From Parapristionchus giblindavisi (Eukaryota; Nematoda; Chromadorea; Rhabditida; Diplogasteridae): a DNA stretch of 64,000 bases. The number at the start of each line of letters is the position of its first letter. Position 1 is the first letter of the stretch. Of the stretch, positions 48,020-64,000 are shown in pieces. A program made the translations under genes and the position numbers. The DNA lies in the NCBI GenBank assembly GCA_943737045.1, contig CALSFV010000123.1, positions 1 through 64,000 of the forward strand, written 5' to 3'. The notes below the pieces were generated by a model. It was not told where the DNA came from, did not search any database, and saw only the letters and a program-made list of their open reading frames with translations.

Positions 48020-49197
48020 GATATTCTAATTTATCAATTTCAATTGTAATTATTATATTAATGTATGTACATAAAGATATTATGGTATTTATTTATGAGT
48101 GGATCACACATTTCAATCATTTGCTTTTCTGTTTAGAGTGTTAACTTCTTCTTCCAATGTTTAGTTTTTTGAAAGGTTGTTAAAAGTTGTTAAAAGAAGA
48201 TCATACTATAGTCAATTCTAAATACGAACGAAAAGTGAAAAAGTGAACTCCCTTTTCACCTTGATTTTTTTCACATTTTTGACAAATCAAAATTTGATTT
48301 TTTTAAATCAAAATTTAATTTGATTTAGTGTGAATGTGCTTGCATCACTTACGCAGGATAAAGTGTGAAAAATTATTCGCGAGCATTTTTTGCTCACGGG
48401 ACACACCGTTTTCCCACCCGATGTTGCACCTCGGTACGTACCTAGTATCGTAGAAGTGTCGACATACCCCGCCTAATACCGGAGTGTACTTGCACCGAAA
48501 GACCAGTAGATTTATGAGACCAGACGAAGACGATTTTCCCTTCGGATCCGGCCAAGGGGAAAATCAATAACGTGGGCAAATACATATACGGAAAAGTGCT
48601 ATGTTATTCACCCTCTTCATCATTTACTTAATTTAATGTAATTTAATTTACTTGAACTGGATATTACAGTTTACGTTCAGAGGGTGGCAAGTACCGTACC
48701 GTCGGCGGTTGTATCGACTATCCACATCTTGTGAACGATTCCTACTTCTGGAGAGCGACTCTCGCTCTGTCATTTCTTTAAGGATGCAGTCGATGGACCC
48801 AACATGCCATAAGAGTTGCAAATTATCCGTGATTCCTTGGGTCCGTGGTGAGACCATAGTACCGGCGATTACAAGGTGCAGATAAACAATGTCCCCTCTA
48901 TCGGTACCGATCTTTCCCTAACTCTATGTATATGTGTACTGAAATCTTTATCGATTCCAGTGAAGAATAGAAAACATCGCACCACTTAAATGTGGCGTAT
49001 TAATCAAAAGAAACTAAACGAAGGTGATATGAGTACGACGGCTTGTTAATTGAGATATCAAACATTATCACTTGCAAATAAACTATTATAAAGAAATAAG
49101 TTCGAAAACATTTGATAAATAACATAATACTTTATTTTACAATTGGATAAATAATATTAAGGCAATAAGAATACAAATTCAGATGATCTTATATCAT
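48020..49197. other. Spacer between the inverted poly-cysteine genes
   Basis: This is the pre-insertion spacer of the inverted gene pair. An open frame at 48652-48885 is relatively GC-rich; a neighbouring frame reads GGKYRTVGGCIDYPHLVND and could be an exon, but no partner exons were found. A degenerate TTTAATTTAATTTA run is at 48628-48655. No gene is called. Confidence 0.4.
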
Positions 49198-50246
49198 TTA
49201 ATTGAATCTAGCTAAATATTCATTCTTTTCTTCTGGTTTAATTTCTTCTTTTTCATTTTCATCACAATTCTTTTCACATTCTTCTTCTTCATTTTTCTCA
49301 GTCTCTTCAAGTCCCAATGCTCTCTTTATTCTCTTGAATGAAGGACTGAAATGAAATATTGATCTTTGATCTTTGATCTTTGATCTTTTGATCTCTTACG
49401 ATAGACTTTTCTTAGTAACTGCAGATTGATCTCTTCTCTTTCTCTTACAACATCCACATCCACAGCATCCGCATCCGCATCCGCATCTTAGAAAGAAAGA
49501 TACAGTAATCCAGGAATGCAGTAATCAATAAATACAGTATTCCGTCAATACAATAATCCATCAATACAGTAATCCATGATTACAGTACTCCAAGTTTAAG
49601 TAATCCTTGTAAACAATCAATACCGTACCCGCATCCGCATCCACAACAGCAAGGCTTACAACAACAGCAGTTATTGTTACAACAGTTATTGCAACAATTG
49701 TTGCAACATCTATAATTATTGATTGATTGGATTATTGATCGATTGATTAGAGTACCTTCTGTTATTACAACAATTCTTACAACAGCAACATTTCTTATAA
49801 TAGCATTCACAACATTTCTTACAGCAACAACAATTATTACAACACTGATAATTATTGATTGATTACATTGAAGAAGAAATGATGTAACTTACATTGTTAC
49901 AACAATTTCTACAACAATTATTGTTACAACAATTATTACAACATCCGCAGCAGCATCTTTTAACTTTTGAAGAAATTGTTGAATTTGATGATTTTGAAGA
50001 TTTGAAAGTTAGAGAAGAATTTGAATTGCATTCACATGCATGAGTTGCATTAGAAACAGACATATTTGAATTTTGAGCGAATCGAAGAACTAAATGAGAA
50101 ATTGATTTTGATTTTAAAATAAGAATTCGATTACCATTTGTTCCATTTTGAGGAATTTGTGGTGATTTTCTAACTGTTTTGGCGGATAAACCAATAGAGA
50201 AAATACCGAGAATAAATAAAAGGAAAAGAGATGAAGAGAACTTCAT
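49198..50246 (-). CDS. Secreted poly-cysteine protein, copy B
   Basis: Five exons (49893-50246, 49756-49844, 49629-49709, 49400-49486, 49198-49345) give 252 residues; exons 2, 3 and 4 have exactly the lengths (89, 81 and 87 nt) of copy A. The signal peptide is MKFSSSLFLLFILGIFSIGL, then the same Ser/Asn linker, CC-pair array, KRKRR site and acidic tail, ending ARFN followed by TAA. The first 60 residues differ from copy A while the cysteine core is almost identical, pointing to recent duplication or gene conversion of the 3' part. The intact stop shows what copy A lost through the transposon insertion. It is probably extracellular and structural or metal-binding, by inference. Confidence 0.82.
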
Positions 50247-50580
50247 TGTATAAAACTAATTGAATAGAATTGATATGAAATGAATTGAATGATACGTTTA
50301 TATACTAATGAAATATGTAGACAATCGATAGATCAAAAAGTTCATTGTTATAATTTGTTTGACTTAGATGACAATCCTCACATAAGTTGTACGGATGTTA
50401 TAGAGTGACAAAAGAGTTGTAGACACAGAGAAGATGATAGACAAGATCTCATATGACATTCATTAAACATATCAAATCTATCTATTCAATGTAAAATTAA
50501 AAAAATAGTATGGGGAACACAGCTTCTTCATTTTATAACGTCCATCGAACTCATTTATATAACAATAACTGCTTTTTCAC

Positions 50581-50889
50581 ACCTTGCTGTTGTGGATGCG
50601 GGTTTGCTATTCATTATATTCTTATTTAGTGTATTCATTAATTACTGTATTCTTGGATTACTGTATCTTTCTTTCTAAGATGCGGATGTGGTTGCTGTGG
50701 ATGTGGATGTTGTAAGAGAAAGAGAAGAGATCAATCTGAAGTTACCAAGAAAAGTCTATCGTAAGAGATCAAAAGCTGAAAGATCAAAGATCAATATTTC
50801 ATTTCAGTCCTTCATTCAAGAGAATAAAGAGAGCATTGGGACTTGAAGAGACTGAGAAAAATGAAGAAGAAGAATGTGAAAAGAATTGT
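50581..50889 (+). pseudogene. Truncated third copy of the poly-cysteine gene
   Basis: It matches copy A from the end of exon 3 (CCTTGCTGTTGTGGATGCGG) through exon 4 and part of exon 5, with introns retained, and then breaks off after GAAAAGAATTGTGA inside the acidic tail. There is no start, signal peptide or first cysteine block. The exon 3 donor has changed from GTATGT to GTTTGC. It lies 85 bp from the stop codon of the Aurora kinase gene, on the opposite strand. Confidence 0.8.
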
Positions 50890-50973
50890 GAGTATGATTT
50901 ATCAAATGTTTTCGAACACGATTCAATTCTTCACAACAGTTTATTTGCAAGTGATAATGATTGGTATCACAAT

Positions 50974-52984
<2,011 letters not shown>

Positions 52985-54832
52985 CTATACGACCAATCAA
53001 CAGAAAATGAAGTGATCAAAATCATTACGATCTTTATATAGTCACTTCAACAGCTAAATTTAATTATCATTACCACAAAACTTCTGTAATCTCTTTGTTG
53101 ATGAAGCTCGACTAAGTTGATCTAACTATCGATTACAATTTAATTCTTTTTTTAACATTTTTTATTCGAGCTAAAATTAGCTATTTAGATCTATTTTATT
53201 TTAATTATCATACATCATAAAGATGTTTCAACAAGTAAAATGAACGAATTAAAATTAAGAAATCTGCACAAGGGGAAAAAAGGGGACAATGGACAAAGGG
53301 AAATGGGGGGAATTCCATTATTTTAAATTAATTTATCGTACATCAAAAAGATTATGGACTTATCGGTGTGAGAATTGCGCCCGTTAATCCCAATCTTATC
53401 CTCAATCAATATCGATCTATTATTTTGTGTAAGTGTTTATATTGTATATCATGTATTATTTCAATAAACAATATTTATTAATAATCACTCTTAATCTTAA
53501 ACTGTATTGTATACCATGTATTATCCCATATCTTTCTCATCGTTTCATTATCTTTTATCTTCTTTATCTTCTGCCTTTTTTCTCCTTCATTCGTTAAATC
53601 TGGATGTACTTCTTCAGTCGTCTTACAAGGTTTTTGGTAATAAAGTTTTCATGCATAATTTTTAATTAGAATCTGTAATTCAACCATAGGTGGGCACGCT
53701 GGAGGAAAGGCTGTGCGCAAACTTGCTAATTGTAAGGCAAGGCTATGCGCATGGCAAATTTTTGGATATTTGAGTGAAAATTTTCCAATTTTTGCGAGGT
53801 AAAGCTATGCGCAAGGCTCCGCAAGGGAAGGCAAGGCTGTGTGCAAAAAGAATTCGTTGTTACGCGCCCACCTGTGTATTCAACCAATGTACAATCAAAT
53901 CGAGAAACAAAACACACTAGACCCCTCATTCTTTATTAGACTATTCAACATTTTCACTCTCTGTACGGCAACACTTTTAGCAAAACAGAAATCTTTATCA
54001 TCGATGAAGCTATTATTATTATATTAATAAAGGTTCATATAATATCTTAGATTGGGTTCGATAGCTTCTATTCTATAAGGCAGTTGTAGTACAATGATGG
54101 AATAGAAGTAAAGGAGATTAGAAAGGGGCGGGGCATAAGCATCGTCTAAAACACGGCAGCATTATTGATTAGATGGAACGGAAGTATATGATCCCTTATC
54201 GATTTCTACCGTATACTATTGTCTTTCCAATCGAGAGAACTACCATAAACATCGCGTCATTCGACAATGGGGGACACACGAATGAAGAGATCTTACCACG
54301 ATGATTACAGTACCCTCAGGATCAGAGTGAGAAGAACGTATACGGTAGATATCGATACATAAGGATGGAATGAATGTAAATGTGTAGTGCTGCCGGTTCT
54401 TGAACGAGCAAGAACAATTTGGTCGTGCACTACTACGGTAGAAGAAGAAGAGGGATTACGGTAACTCATCAACAAATCAATCAATAGTGCCAGTCGACCT
54501 ATTGGGGGACACTGTCAACTCAGATGTTACAACACAATTAATCGATAAGTAACAATGAGTATACTGTAAATGGAGATGAATCAATCAATAATCGTAACCT
54601 CTAATCGCACAAATAGCCCGATCTCTAGCGGGGACACAAGATCGCAGATGGTATAACTACTGTAAGATGAAAGGGATACGGTAAATATCGATTGATTACT
54701 AAATCGGGAATTATACAGCTGTGAATCAGAGAATAGCACGTAGCAGTTGCACAAAGGAAAAGAACGAGTACTACAATAGAGAAAGATGATAAAACGAAAC
54801 TAAAATGGTCGGATCTACAATAAAGGAGTGAC
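52985..54832. other. Interval between kinase and spectrin genes
   Basis: It contains dispersed repeats: a TTTAATTATCATACATCA family copy at about 53195-53245 and another at 53325-53355, and the GGCTGTGCGCA family at 53692-53875. From 54160 to 54690 there are many TACCGTA and TACAGTA words but no exons that I can join. It probably includes the 3' UTR of alpha-spectrin. Confidence 0.45.
53692..53875. mobile_element. Small TIR element (GGTGGGC family)
   Basis: ATAGGTGGGCACGCTGGAGG at the left and ACGCGCCCACCTGTG at the right form short inverted ends. The interior repeats GGCTGTGCGCA-type words three times and shares GAAAATTTTCCAATTT with 46215-46250. Non-coding. Confidence 0.5.

Positions 54833-64000
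<9,168 letters not shown>

Overview
The window is eukaryotic nuclear DNA, AT-rich and densely interrupted by short introns. It most likely comes from a nematode. The evidence is many small exons with GT..TTTCAG introns, splice acceptors a few bases upstream of start codons (as in spliced-leader trans-splicing), repeated TACNGTAATC-type motifs, and a gene set that includes alpha-spectrin, an Aurora kinase, a FLYWCH-finger protein, a secreted cysteine-repeat protein and a GPI-anchored secreted protein. No bacterial operons, rRNA or CRISPR are present. Gene models below were built by reading splice sites and checking that exon phases join; none is confirmed by RNA.

Layout. 1-1553 (-): 3'-truncated single-pass membrane protein. 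1724-3990: GA-rich DNA and a 28-bp minisatellite. 7260-9206 (-) and about 10194-12757 (-): two multi-pass membrane protein genes, the second only partly resolved. 11838-12330: a CCCTCT microsatellite. 12758-24578: no convincing gene; it holds several palindromic transposon relics and a 2.7-kb, nearly invariant 36-bp satellite (17511-20216). 24579-32136 (+): a 32-exon gene for a secreted, cysteine-rich, chitin-binding-like and lustrin-like repeat protein. 32380-33145 (-): FLYWCH-type finger protein, convergent with the previous gene. 33964-35347 (+): a lysine-rich and proline-rich protein ending in a CaaX box. 37333-43316 (+): secreted, probably GPI-anchored protein whose 2.9-kb intron contains an opposite-strand gene (40629-41475) built from duplicated 36-nt exons. 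43972-45000 (+) and 49198-50246 (-): an inverted pair of secreted poly-cysteine proteins, with a third partial copy at 50581-50889. A 3.05-kb TIR element (44967-48017) has inserted into the stop codon of the first copy. 50974-52984 (-): Aurora-type kinase. 54833->64000 (-): the C-terminal 60% of alpha-spectrin, from the SH3 domain to the EF-hands.

The repeat content is as informative as the genes. At least eight palindromic or foldback elements are visible with target duplications of TA, TWA, TTAA, CTG or a 6-bp type. There are nested insertions, an insertion whose empty site is present elsewhere in the window, and three tRNA-like sequences, one of which forms the body of an intron. Intron ends and interiors in the spectrin gene share short motifs. 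The genes do not form a pathway together; neighbouring secreted and membrane proteins suggest accessory, fast-evolving genes beside two conserved housekeeping genes.
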